Assembly (NCBI GenBank): GCA_003049485.1
Contig: PYST01000242.1
Location: 1 to 59,846 of the forward strand
Reading direction: 5' to 3'
Source: Ophioceras dolichostomum
Taxonomy: Eukaryota > Ascomycota > Sordariomycetes > Magnaporthales > Ophioceraceae
Length of the DNA: 59,846 nucleotides
Part shown: one piece after another, positions 44,801 to 55,284 of the stretch
How the letters are laid out: each line of letters opens with the position of its first letter
Position numbering within the stretch: the first letter of the stretch is position 1
Notes under the pieces: generated by a model
What the model was told of the DNA's origin: nothing
Database searches by the model: none
The model's input: the letters and a program-made list of their open reading frames with translations, nothing else
Position numbers and translations under genes: made by a program

Positions 44801-47800
44801 CCTTCACCAACCACGAGGTCAAGCACCTGGTCGACACAATCGTGGGCAACCGTGAGCCTAGCGCCCGCGCTGGTTGTGCCATGGCTCTTGGCTGCATCCA
44901 GACAAAAGTTGGCGGTATGGCTGCCGGCTACCACCTCAAGACGGTCCTTGGCATCCTTATGTCGCTCTGCAACGACCCGCACCCCACGGTGCATTTCTGG
45001 GCCCTCGAGGCCTTTGCCCGCGCCTCCAGTGCCGCCGGCCTGAACTTCAGCTCGTATACGTCTAGCACGCTCGGCATGCTGGCCCAGCTGTACATGTCGG
45101 ACAACCACTCAGCTGAGGTGCCGTCGGCCGTGTCCATGAGCCTCGAGGTCGACCTGTCGTCGACGCCGGCCGCCATTGCGCGCTGCATCGACTCAGTCAT
45201 CAACGTGCTCGGCCCCGACCTCCAGGACTCGACGAAGTCGCGCGAGCTGATATTGGACCTTGTGGCGCAGTTCCGCCAGGAGGATGACGAGCACCTGCAC
45301 CTCCAGGTTCAGCTAGCCAGTCTAGCGTGCCTAGAGCACCTGTCGCTCTTCGCACCCGCCCACGTCAACTTCGGCGATTACGTCCGCCTCCTGCAGCGGC
45401 ATCTCTCGTCTCCGCACACGGCCCTGCGCGACGTGGCTGTCGACGGGCTGTACAACCTGATGAAGCGCGACGCGGAAGAGGTGATCCGCGCGGCCGAAGA
45501 TGGCTTCGAGAACCAGCTGTGGCTGGTGCTGGACACGTGCCCGGCCCATGACGGCATTCGCAACCTCATCCTCAGCTGGCTGCGCCAGACGTGCTTGACC
45601 GACACAGCTCGATGGCTGCAACGCCTGCAGGGCGTGTTGAAGATGACCCGGCCCAGGGTAGCTGAGACGGCGCGCGTCGGCGGGGGCAGCTCCAGGGGCC
45701 AGAAGCCCGTGGTCGACCTTCAGGACGAGGAGGTGGCGGGTTTTGCGGCGGCGGCTGGAGGCGGTGGCGACGGTGCGGACGGAGGTGGGAAGGACGGCGC
45801 CGCGGGAGGCGGCGGGGCCGTGGGCGGCGGCAGCAGTGGTGGAGGCCCCGATGTGGAGCCCCTGAAATGGCAGGTCATGACTTTTGTCATGAGCTGTCTG
45901 AACGACGTGTTCGCGCACGTCAACAAGGACGCCGCCAGGGCGAACGCGCTCGCGAACAGCGGCGGAGAGCTGACTCCCGCGCAGGCGGCGCTGCAGAACA
46001 AGGTCGCCGACGTGGTGCGCATGGCCTTCTCGGCGTCGACGGCCGGCGTGCTGGAGCAGCGCATCTGGGGGCTCAAGATCATCGGGGCGGTGCTGCGCAT
46101 GTTCGGGCGCACGCCGGACCCGGACTTCGAGGAAGCCATGCTCCTGGAGCAGTACCAGGCCCAGATCGGGTCGGCGCTGACCCCCGCGTTCGCGGCGGAC
46201 TCGTCGCCCGAGCTGGCATCCGAGGCCGTCAACGTGTGCGCCTCCTTTGTGGCCACGGGCATCGTCACGGACGTAGACCGCATGGGCCGCATCCTCAAGA
46301 CGCTGGTCAGCGCCCTCGAAGGGTTTGCCACCGAGAGCGAGAACGCGGGCATCGGCGACCTGCGCGGCCTCAGCTCCAACGCGCAGGTCATGGTCAAGAT
46401 GTCCGTCTTCGCCGCCTGGGCCGAGCTGCAGGTCGCCAGCTCGGAGCGCCCCTACCTGTCCGACGTGCTGCGCCCGCACATCGGCACGCTGACGCCGCTG
46501 TGGCTCGAGTCGCTGCGCGAGTTCGCGCGCCTGCGCTTCGAGCCGGACATCTCGATGACTCTGGGCCCCCCTTCCCTGTCGGGCAGCCTGGACACGATAT
46601 ACGCCGCGCTCAACCGCGAGACGCTGCTGGGCTTCTACCAGGACTCGTGGCTCAAGCTCGTGGACGCCATCGCGAGCCTGATCGAGCAGGATAGCGAGTT
46701 CGTGTTCGATGCGCTGGATGGAAAGGAGACTGCCGCGGCGGAGGCGGCGGAGGCGGCTGAGGCTGCGAAGGCTGCAAAGGCAGTAGAAGCGGGAGCCGGG
46801 CAGGGGGAAAGCCAAGAGAATCGGGGATCCAAGACTGGGGATGACGGCGAAAACGAAAAAGAGAGAAAGAGTGAAGCCGGCGACGGGAAGAAGTCTAGTG
46901 ATAGCACAACTACCATTGCAGCCCCGCCGACAACAACTACCAGCACTTCTAGGAGGGCAGCGGACATCAACTACCGCGACGAGCCTGTGGCCTTCTTCTT
47001 CGTCCTCTTCGGTATCGCCTTCGAGGCTCTCGCTGCAAAACCTGGTCAGCACGGTCACGGCAGTGGCAGCAGTAACGATGCCTCCTCTCTCGGCGGACGG
47101 GGCCAGACGCTCGAGATCCTGCGGGCCCTGAAGAAGATCCTGCACCCGAGCGTGTCCGGGCAGGCCATCTACCGCGACGCCGTCTTCTCGGAGACGATGG
47201 ACCTCCTGGACCGGCTCGTGCTGACCGAGGGCCTCGACGTCCAGGGGGTCATCGTCGAGATGGCGCGGGGCCTGTGCGTGGCGCACCCTGCGGCCAGGAG
47301 GCGTGATGGGCGGCAGGGGAACAGCGACGAGGACAACGAGGAGCTCACCGAGGACATCGAGCAGCTGTTCGAGCTGACGCGCATCATCGTGCTGGTCCTC
47401 TCGGGCCTGCTGCCCAACCTCGCCGAGCCAAGCGCCAGCAGCACCAACGCCCAAGTCGGCGGCCACCACCACCACCACCACCATGGCCAGGGGTCGTCGG
47501 GTGCGGCGGCGGTAAGGGGCGGCAGCAGTGGCGTGCGCCACCAGATGACGGACGAGGCCATCCTGCTCATCCGCACGTCGCTGGACGCGCTGGTCGACGC
47601 CGCCGAGGTCTTCCCCTCCATCATCAAGACGGACCTGCACGCCTGCATCATCCACATCTTCGCCACCATCCTGGCCACGCCTGAGTGCCAGCAGATCGTC
47701 GTGCCGCAGTCGCTGCCCACGCTGAAGCGGTTCCTGGCCATCTTGTCGTCCAAGAGCAGGGGCCCTAGTGGTGGAGGTGGCGCAAAGGGAGGCAAGATTA

Positions 47801-48757
47801 GCAAGGCTAGCAGTGCTAGTGGCTCGAAGTCGACGAAGACGACGGACGCGCAGCTCCAGGGATGCCTTCGAAGGTTCCTGTCGATCTACCTCTACGCGCA
47901 GCGGCGCGAGCTGCCTACCTCGCTGTCGTGCGTCAAGAACTGCCTCATGGCCATGACCATCCTGTTTACCAGCGGCGGTGGAGATAATAGGCTGTCGGCG
48001 AAGGATCCCATTGTGGCCAAGTTCCTGGACGAGGTGGTGGACTGTCTGACGGATCGGATGGTGAGTTTTATTTCTATCTTTCGTCTTCTATCTATTCTTT
48101 CTCACCCCTTTTCCTTTCCCTTTCCTCTCTCCTGCCCCTGATCACTGACACTATCAACTGACATTGTCCTTCACATAAATGAAACAGACGGCAAAAATGG
48201 CAGCCAGCTGCATCCGCTCCCTCCTAGTCCAGCCCTCCCACCGGCCCACCCCGGCAGACCAGACCATCGCGCGCCACCTCCTGCCCCGCCTCGTCGCCTT
48301 CGTCACCAACACCGAGCCCGAGGACCCAGAGCGCGCCCGCTCCCTCATGTCGCAGGCCCTCGTCGCCTTCGTGGCCGTCCTGCCGCGCCACCAGCAAGGG
48401 CCCGACGCCGTGGCCGTGGCCATGGCGCTCGTGATACCCACGCTTCTGGCGCACGCGGCCGCCGAAGCCGGCGCCAGCACTGCTGACGACGACGACGACG
48501 ACGACGACGACGATGATCAAGAGAAGGAGAACGCCGCCGCCGTCTACCGCGAGACCAGCGCGAGGCTCCTCGAGCTCGCGGCCGTGGACCAGGGCGCGTT
48601 CCGCGGCGTGGTGGCGGGCATGAGCGAGGGGCAAAGGGCCTTCATGGAGGAGGTCATCCGGAGCGGACGGAGGGCCGCTGTGGTGGCGCAGAGGGAAAGT
48701 GGTGCGGGTGGTGGGGGGCAGCCTAGTATTGCTTTGAAGATGGACTTTGGTGGGTGA
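41815..48757 (+). CDS. LAA1: HEAT-repeat protein Laa1/HEATR5 (AP-1 accessory large protein)
   Basis: Two exons, 41815-48060 and 48188-48757, join in phase 0 to about 2,271 residues (127-nt intron, GTGAGT..CAG), somewhat longer than the ~2,010-residue yeast Laa1. The chain is almost entirely HEAT-like alpha solenoid, with HEATR5 blocks such as KKEIFQIINLPSPAPCRVVRN near residue 75, RHAAADCFAEIMVKS and RAGCAMALGCI. Laa1/HEATR5 binds the AP-1 clathrin adaptor and acts in trans-Golgi/endosome sorting. Low-complexity inserts interrupt the solenoid: Gly-rich (about 1309-1346), Ala/Lys- then Ser/Thr-rich (about 1638-1715), seven His at 1884-1890 and twelve Asp near 2182-2193. The start is the first ATG of the frame (MSSLDEHPSSG). 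A 774-codon antisense frame across the middle is a shadow of GC-rich codon use. Confidence 0.95.
47464..47484 (+). repeat. CAC microsatellite coding poly-His
   Basis: Seven CAC codons in a row inside LAA1, a likely length-variable site between isolates. Confidence 0.8.
48485..48520 (+). repeat. GAC/GAT microsatellite coding poly-Asp
   Basis: Twelve Asp codons in the second exon of LAA1, mostly GAC with two GAT at the end; likely prone to length changes. Confidence 0.8.
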
Positions 48758-49433
48758 ATGGGATGCAATACTAAATGTAAATATCGTGTCTGTCCCTTCC
48801 TCCCTCCACTGCCTCCCTACTCTAACCGGGACTGGGATTGGGATGAATAGGGGCTACGTTTTGGGCACTACAACATAGTCGAATGAGGATCGAGATGAGT
48901 CGGACCAAAAATCTTTACGGTGCACATACATATGGTAGGTATATATACCAGATAAAATGATGGATAAATAGACGGATGAGACTCATGCCAAAAGAATGAT
49001 ACGTGAGATGGAATAAAAATGGGATGTTCCCAGCAATCTTTGGTTGGTTGGCCTCAAAATATACCCCTGCCGTTTACCACAAACGCCGACATGCACTTTG
49101 TTCCTCGAATGGATCAGGGTTATCCGTTAAAAAAAACCGTAAGGGAATCAAGAGCGGGAGTCTCCGAAGTGCTGAGACTGCCCATGTTCAAGATCTATGC
49201 AACAAAATGGATTGATCATGGTAGTAGGTAGGTAGGTCATCATCTATCAACCTGCTCATCTAACCAGTCTAGTACCTAACCAAATGGAGCGGCTAGATCT
49301 AAGTATGCACTAATTTACAGCAGTCATAACACTACCCAGGTCACTCTTTAGGCGAGTGAGCCAGACGCATATATATCTAACGCAACCTGAGTATGGGTAC
49401 AGGATCTTGGAATCTATCCTAGCTATTCGGGCT
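48758..49433. other. Convergent spacer LAA1/GPI13
   Basis: 676 bp of AT-rich sequence between the two stop codons; a short TAGG run lies at 49221-49238. No gene. Confidence 0.6.
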
Positions 49434-52301
49434 CTATTCAGGCCAGCCAAATATCTCCGCAACAGCAAGCGAGTTCGCCCTGAACCCCGTCAGCGCGACC
49501 GCCACAGCCACCACATCCACAAGCAGCAGCACAGCGGCAGCCATCATGTACCTCGGGCTGAACACGCGGTACAGCATCAGGTGCCGGCGCAGGTGCGCGG
49601 CCCACGCCATGGTGGCGAGCGACTCGACGGCGAAGTAGGCCACGAACACCGCGACGGCCCTCCCCAGCGCGGGCAGGAGGCCCCTCCTACGGGGCCCGAC
49701 CTTCCACAGCACCAGCAGCGGCAGCGCCGCGGCGGCGAGCACGTGGGCGGCGAAGTGGTTGAGGGCGACGAGGAGCGGTGACCAGGGGTAGCGCACGGAG
49801 TGGAGCGCGACGAAGGCGGCGTCCCACTGGATGCTGCTCAGGGCGGCCTGGTGGCCCGTCTTGAAGTAGTGGAAGCTGGCGAGGAGGGCGAGCACGGCTG
49901 GGCCGACAGACGACGGGAGGGACAGCAGGTCGAGCAGCTCGGCAAGGGACAGGACCTGCCACGCCATCAGGGCGAGGGCGCCGCCGCCCATCGGCTTGGA
50001 GACGAGGATCACGGCCGCGAGGACGTTGATGGGGAGCAGGAGGTAGCGCGCGCCGTGGGCGTTGGCGTAGCCGAGGACCGCGACCTGGACTTTGGGCTGC
50101 TGCTGCTGCTGCCCTTGTTGTTGCTGTTGCTGTTGCTGTTGGGGCGCCGTGGCGCCGGTCACGATGGACACGCACGGCGGCGCCCACACGAAGGCGGTCG
50201 TGCCGGCCACGACGGCCAGCGCGAGTGCCATCTGGGCGAGGTAAACGGACAGCGTCTTGAACGTGCCCTCCGGCAGCGCGCCGTCGCCGAGCCAGTTGCC
50301 GTTGTCTGCGGCGTCCAGCGTCCAGTACAGCGCGGACATGAACAGCGCCGTGCGGAAGACGTAGCCGACCCACGTCGGGGCGAGCCCCTCGTACGCGCGG
50401 GTGGGCACGTAGTACGCCTTGATCACGGACGGCAGCACCAGCGCGACGGCGAAGGGCACGGCGAGCTGCCATGGCGCCGAGGTCGACGAGTTGGCCGAGG
50501 CGTAGTACGTCGACGTGCAGTACGGCATCTGCTCCTCGCGGCAGAGCTTGGAGAAGGACGCGGCGCGGCCCAGGAGCGCGAAGAGCACGCCGTGGTAGGC
50601 ACCCAGCGCCCGGTCCGTGGGCGACGACAGCCGCGCGGACGCCAGCGCGGCGGCCAGGCCGAACGTGGTGAGGAAGAAGAGCGTGATGGAGTCCTCCCAG
50701 ATGGTGTACGAGTTGGACGCGAACCCGGCGGACTGGCTCACCGTGACGACCACGGCGAACCAGCTCCACGGGGAGGACGGCATGATGCGGCGGAGGAGGA
50801 CCCTCCTGCCGCCGCCGCTGGAGGGGGGGAGGAGGAGCTGGCTCAGCAGCACGGCGGCCGTGCTCACCAGAGCCGGGGGCGCCGCGAGCATCTGCCATGT
50901 TCCGGTGTCTGGGAAGAGGCCAAGCCGCAGAGCCACGCCTGCAACGGCGCCGACCCAGGCACCAAACAGGCCTGAGATCACAAGCCTCCGATGCGGGCCG
51001 GCGGCCGGGTCGGTGTCAGTGGCGCCGCCGACGTCGTCTCCGCCAGCAGCCGCGCCCTGCTGCATCTCGAGCCTTTGCTCCGCCAGATCCAACTCCGCAT
51101 CGTCCACAACTGCAGCGGCCAAATCGCCGTCGCCGTCGCCGTCCCCGGCAATGTAGACCAGCAGCACCAGCACACCGAGTGCCATGGTGGCTACCCCCAG
51201 CACCATGCTGGGCACGTCAAACCGCGCCCAGAGGCCCTTGCAGATGCGCAGCGTCTCCTCCTGGTAGCGCAGGAACAGCTCGTACGAGCGCTTCAGGCCA
51301 TCACGCTTGGCGGCCCCGGGCCGAAGGAGAGACTGCTCCGCCTGTGCCCAGAGGTCGCCAGCCACCTCGCCCGACTGCTGCTGCTGCGACTGCTCTCCGC
51401 CGCCGCCGCCGCGGGCGGTCGCGTACGACGCCTGGTACCTCCGGATGCCGGCCGCGGTCACGTGTGCCGCAGCCGCGAGGCGGTCGAAGGCGTCGCCCTT
51501 CCTGCCGGCGAACGCCTCCTCGATCGGGCGGCCGAGGTTGTTGTACGGGATGGGGATGCCCAGCAGCAGGGCCAGGGTCGGCACCAGGTCGATCTGGTTG
51601 ACGGGCCGGACCTTGGCGTTGGGCGGCGGGACGGCGTGCTCGGGCTCGGTGCGGCCGAACACCGGCCTGGACGAGTACATCCACAGGGCGGCCTCGACCT
51701 CGTCGTCGCTCTCGCCGCCGTGGTCGCCCTTGGCGTCCATTCCGTGGTCGCCCATGACGACGAGCAGCGTGTCGTCGTCCAGATGCCCCACGAGGTCGCG
51801 CACGAACGCGTCCATCTGCCGCAGCTTGGCCGCCATGGCCGGGTGCGAGGGCCCGTAGCGGTGACCCGCGTGGTCCACGCCCAGGAAGTGGCTGATCAGC
51901 ACGTCCCACTCGGACCTGCGCTCGGGAAGCATGAGGGGGAATATGTGCTCCAGAACGCCCTCGTCGACCGTGTGCAGGTCCCACACGTTGAAGCTGTCGT
52001 AGGCGCGGCTGATGTTGGGCTCGAAGTGGCCGGGGAAGAGACCCGTCCACGTGTCGTCGCCCAGGTGCGCGATCTTGCGGCCGGCGGAGCGCAGCTGCGA
52101 GAGTAGGTTGTCCTCCTTGATCTCCGTGCCGGCGAAGTTGCTGCCCAGGTCGATGAAAGTGGGGAGCGTGCCGGTCGTGAGGCCCTTGAGCCGCTGGAGC
52201 GTCGCGGTGGGCGGGTCGGCGATGAAGGGGCGCAGGAACGCGTTGTGAGGGCGCTCGACTGCCGTCTCGTGCAGGAAGGGCAGCGCGTCGTGGTAGTATT
52301 C

Positions 52302-52333
<32 letters not shown>

Positions 52334-52792
52334 TGCCGCCCGAGGAGGAGGGCACGGTGAAGTCGTAGCGCAGCGCGTCGATGATGACCACGACGGCGCG
52401 AGAGAACGTCCGGGGGTGCCAGCAGCCGCCGTCGGGCGTGCCGCGGCCGGGCCAGTCCTTCAGTATCTGCGGTGGCGGTGGGGGCTCTGAGGAGGAGGAC
52501 GGGGACAACAGGAGGGAGGAGGCGGGCGAGGCCGCGCAGCTCGACTTCTCGTCCAGCTCCAGCCGCATGAGCAGGAAGCCCGACGTGAAGATGGCGATGC
52601 CCGCCGCGTGCACCAGGAGCATCCACACCCAGAACCCCACGGCCCAGAGCCAGCGCGACTCGAACCGAGCCTTGCGCCGCGTCTCGAACGCCTCGCGCTG
52701 CTTGAGCTGCTGCCTCTGGAGAGCAGCCGCTTGCGCTCTGAGCAGCGCCTCGTCGGCATCTTCGTCGTCGTCCCCGCCGCTGTTCGATGGCT

Positions 52793-52832
<40 letters not shown>

Positions 52833-52955
52833 GGCTGCGGCGTCCCCCTCCTCCTTGGCCCGCTTCGCAGCAGCAAACTGCGCGGCGATCGTCTTGTAGT
52901 CGGGTAGGTTGCCGCCGGTGCCAGCTGGTGGCTTTTTCGATTTTGCCGGGGCCAT
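49434..52955 (-). CDS. GPI13: GPI ethanolamine-phosphate transferase 3 (Gpi13/PIG-O)
   Basis: A single exon of 1,173 residues from the ATG at 52955 (MAPAKSKK); an upstream in-frame ATG at 53006 would add 17 residues and is less likely. The enzyme attaches phosphoethanolamine to the third mannose of the GPI precursor, the group later joined to protein. After a charged N-terminus with a 14-Ala run (about 41-54) comes membrane segment 1 (residues 102-130), then a lumenal alkaline-phosphatase-type domain: IIDALRYDF (191-199), a GDDTWTGLFPGHFEPN block, FLGVDHAGHRYGP and MGDHGMDAKGDHGG with metal-binding Asp/His. A 10-12-helix membrane domain fills the C-terminal half, with a Gln-rich run (QQQQQQQQQGQQQQQ) in a loop. 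Gpi7 and Mcd4 are the paralogues; the ALRYDF motif and length favour Gpi13. Confidence 0.94.
50097..50143. repeat. CAG/CAA trinucleotide tract coding poly-Gln
   Basis: Mixed CAG and CAA codons (reading the minus strand) give a Q-rich loop in GPI13; visible as TGC/TTG/CTG repeats on the plus strand. Confidence 0.8.
52796..52838. repeat. GCT/GCA microsatellite coding poly-Ala
   Basis: A GCTGCTGCT run on the plus strand codes the 14-residue Ala stretch at the cytosolic N-terminus of GPI13 (AGC reading on the minus strand). Confidence 0.8.
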
Positions 52956-54483
52956 TGCCTTGAACTGCCGGTACGGAAGGAACCGAGGATAACGAGAAAA
53001 AACCAAAGGGTAGATGGAGTTAGCTGCCCCTAGGTGACTAGCAGGCTGAACAGATGCAGGAGAGATGAGGACAACAAAACAAAAAGGAAAGAGAAAAAAG
53101 AATGATTAAATGTTCAATTGGCTCTACCTTGTTTCCATTTTCTCTTTCCGGATGCGCAGATCTACAGACCTCACGTCTCCGTCGCGTCTAGTGAGGGTCT
53201 GGTTCGTGTTTAGAGCTGTGGTCAGGTTCAAGCTTTTTTTTTGTCGGTCATTGTTCAAAATGCTCCGAACTTCACCGGCCCCACATGCGGGGGAAGCTTC
53301 ACGGGTGGAGGGGAGGAGAGCCTCCCGGGAATTTCAGGGGGGAGCTCCTTTCAGATGGAATAGTGAATACTTCGTCTCCTCAGTTTCAGACTGACACTTT
53401 TGTACATAATACTCAAACATCGTACAGTTGGGCAGAAGCTGGGATAATAGTTGTTCGCGAGGTTCGGGGTCATCATCTCTACGACATGCGAAGCCCAGAA
53501 ATGCGAGGACATACAGCTCTCACCCCTTTCGTTTCCTCAAAATCGCACACACCAGGAAATGGAGCGCTGTACTCTTTGGTGACTTATTGACAGGTATTTA
53601 TACAGATATTAGAATCTACACACAAAAGTTACTTGCCGCAAGCCGTAGACTCCCCGTCTTCGAGTCGACATCCAAAACAAAGGCCAGCGGCTGCTTGGCC
53701 AGGTCAGTTTTCCTCGCTGAGCGCTGGTCCCAAATCCAACTCCTCCGACCGCCTACACACACCCTCACCTTCCATCCGCTCCTGAAACACCACCTGCCGC
53801 CCCCTTTCCCTCCTCCGTCCTCCGCCCTCCGTCCTTCGTTCATCCATCCGTCCTCATCCTACGCTGGGCTCATACATATGTACATATGCCCCATCCCTTG
53901 ATGTGCGAGACGGTGTGTGGGGTTTGTTGTTTCTTATGTTCAGGTCGCTCCCCAGGAAAATGAAAGTCAGGCCAGCTAGGGGCCCGGGAAGCTTGCTCTC
54001 TTTCTCTCTCAGAAAGAGAAAAGAGGCCAGAAAGACGAATTCTCTAGCGAGAGAAGAGAAGAAGTGTGAGGGATGAGAAAAGCTCGCTCGCCCCGGGTCT
54101 CTTGCTTTTATTGTTGGTGTTGTGGCTGTTGCCGTGACTGAGCGGTTGGCCAAAGCCGCTGGGGGCAAGAATAAGTGTGATTAGGTGTCGGAATAAATCG
54201 AGACAAGAATTATACAAAAGTGGCGGTTGCATGGTGGGTATAGATGGTTTCGTCATGATCGAGCAAGCGTGATCCAAAATCGTGAAGGTGGAAGAACAAA
54301 AGAAATCAGGAGCTTCTGCAAGTAGACGGGGTCGTTGATCCGTATGTGGCAGCGGGAGCTTGTCGTTGTGTCCCTGGTCAAGGGTGTATGTGGTTAGAGG
54401 GCGATGGTGGAACCACAACCGGAGACAATTTCCGACCAAGGACGACCGCGACTGCTGGCCGGCCGGGGACCGAAGACAACGAC
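52956..54483. other. Intergenic region before GPI13
   Basis: 1.5 kb holding the GPI13 promoter and the 3' flank of the next minus-strand gene. A purine/pyrimidine-rich segment at about 53990-54030 (CTCTTTCTCTCTCAGAAAGAGAAAAGAG) is partly self-complementary. No gene recognised. Confidence 0.55.
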
Positions 54484-55065
54484 CTAGTGGTAGTCTTCGC
54501 GCTCCTTCTCCTTCAGACCGCCAATCTTCTCGATATCGATCGAGTAGAACTGCGTCTTGCTATCCTTCTCGTACGCGGGCAGCTGCTCCTCGTGGAGAGG
54601 CTCCATGCCGACGGCGCCGGACTCGCCCACACGAACGACGACGACGCGGCCCGACTTGCGGCGACCCTGGTCGTCCTGCTCGTCCGGGAAGGTGATGTGG
54701 ATCTGGGGCACGTTGTCGGGGGAGTGAGGGGGCGAGTGCGGGTTGGCGAGCATGGGCGATCGGTTGGCGCCCACGACCAGGACGCTGTGGCGGCCGTCGG
54801 GCGAGGTCGTGATGGTCAGCCGCCGGTGGTTGCCGTTGCGCTTGACGTCGTGGTATGACGGCAGCAGGCCGCCGTTGGCCCGCATCTGCTGCTGCCGCTT
54901 CATCCGCCTCAACAGCATCAGGACGGCGAACAGCACCACGACCACGAAGAACAGGACGAACAGCGCGATCAACAGGTTGACCACCGTGTCGCTTGGGCCG
55001 TTGCTCCCGTCTGTGGTGCCCATGGTTGTCGAGCGGGCGGCGAGTATGAATTCCTTGAACTGCAT
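54484..55065 (-). CDS. Conserved single-pass membrane protein of unknown function
   Basis: A single exon of 193 residues from the ATG at 55065; a second in-frame ATG (MGTT, residue 15) is also possible. Residues about 29-52 form one strong membrane segment (LLIALFVLFFVVVVLFAVLMLL), followed by the basic cluster RRMKRQQQMR, which predicts a cytosolic C-terminal tail. The short N-terminus is Ser/Thr/Gly-rich and lacks a cleavable signal, fitting a type III (N-out) topology. The tail contains QIHITFPDEQDDQGRRKSGRV and MEPLHEEQLPAYEKD. LLPSYHD and QLPAYEK look like PY-type (xPxY) motifs, which could bind WW domains of Rsp5-type ubiquitin ligases; that is inference. I recognise the tail as conserved among Pezizomycotina but know no function. 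Confidence 0.8.
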   Translation of the reverse strand: MQFKEFILAARSTTMGTTDGSNGPSDTVVNLLIALFVLFFVVVVLFAVLMLLRRMKRQQQMRANGGLLPSYHDVKRNGNHRRLTITTSPDGRHSVLVVGANRSPMLANPHSPPHSPDNVPQIHITFPDEQDDQGRRKSGRVVVVRVGESGAVGMEPLHEEQLPAYEKDSKTQFYSIDIEKIGGLKEKEREDYH

Positions 55066-55260
55066 GGTTGCGTCTTTCTTGACTTCCTTCTTCTCCGACG
55101 ACCAGATAAAATGAGTGGCAGAATATTATGATAGAGGGATCGCTGTCTTCCCTCGTAATTTGCTATTAAGGATTGGGAGAGTACGGGGACCGAGAGATCG
55201 ATCGTGGTCAACGAGTGTTCTGAGGCGATTCACTGTCAGCACCAAAGCAATTCGTATGAG

Positions 55261-55284
55261 ATAGGTACCTAGGTAGGTGGGTAG
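55261..55284. repeat. TAGGTACCTAGGTAGG motif
   Basis: Member of the dispersed TAGG/ACCTAGGT family, about 200 bp upstream of the membrane-protein gene start. Confidence 0.8.

Noticed and set aside
45331..47655. 774-codon minus-strand frame opposite LAA1
   Set aside because: LAA1 is clearly coding on the plus strand. The antisense frame arises from GC-rich third positions, has low-complexity Arg/Val/Asp composition and no family motif.
49800..52626. Long plus-strand (391 and 371 codons) and off-frame minus-strand (403 and 441 codons) frames over GPI13
   Set aside because: They overlap a complete GPI13 with all motifs; their Arg/Gly/Pro-rich composition is that of shadow frames.
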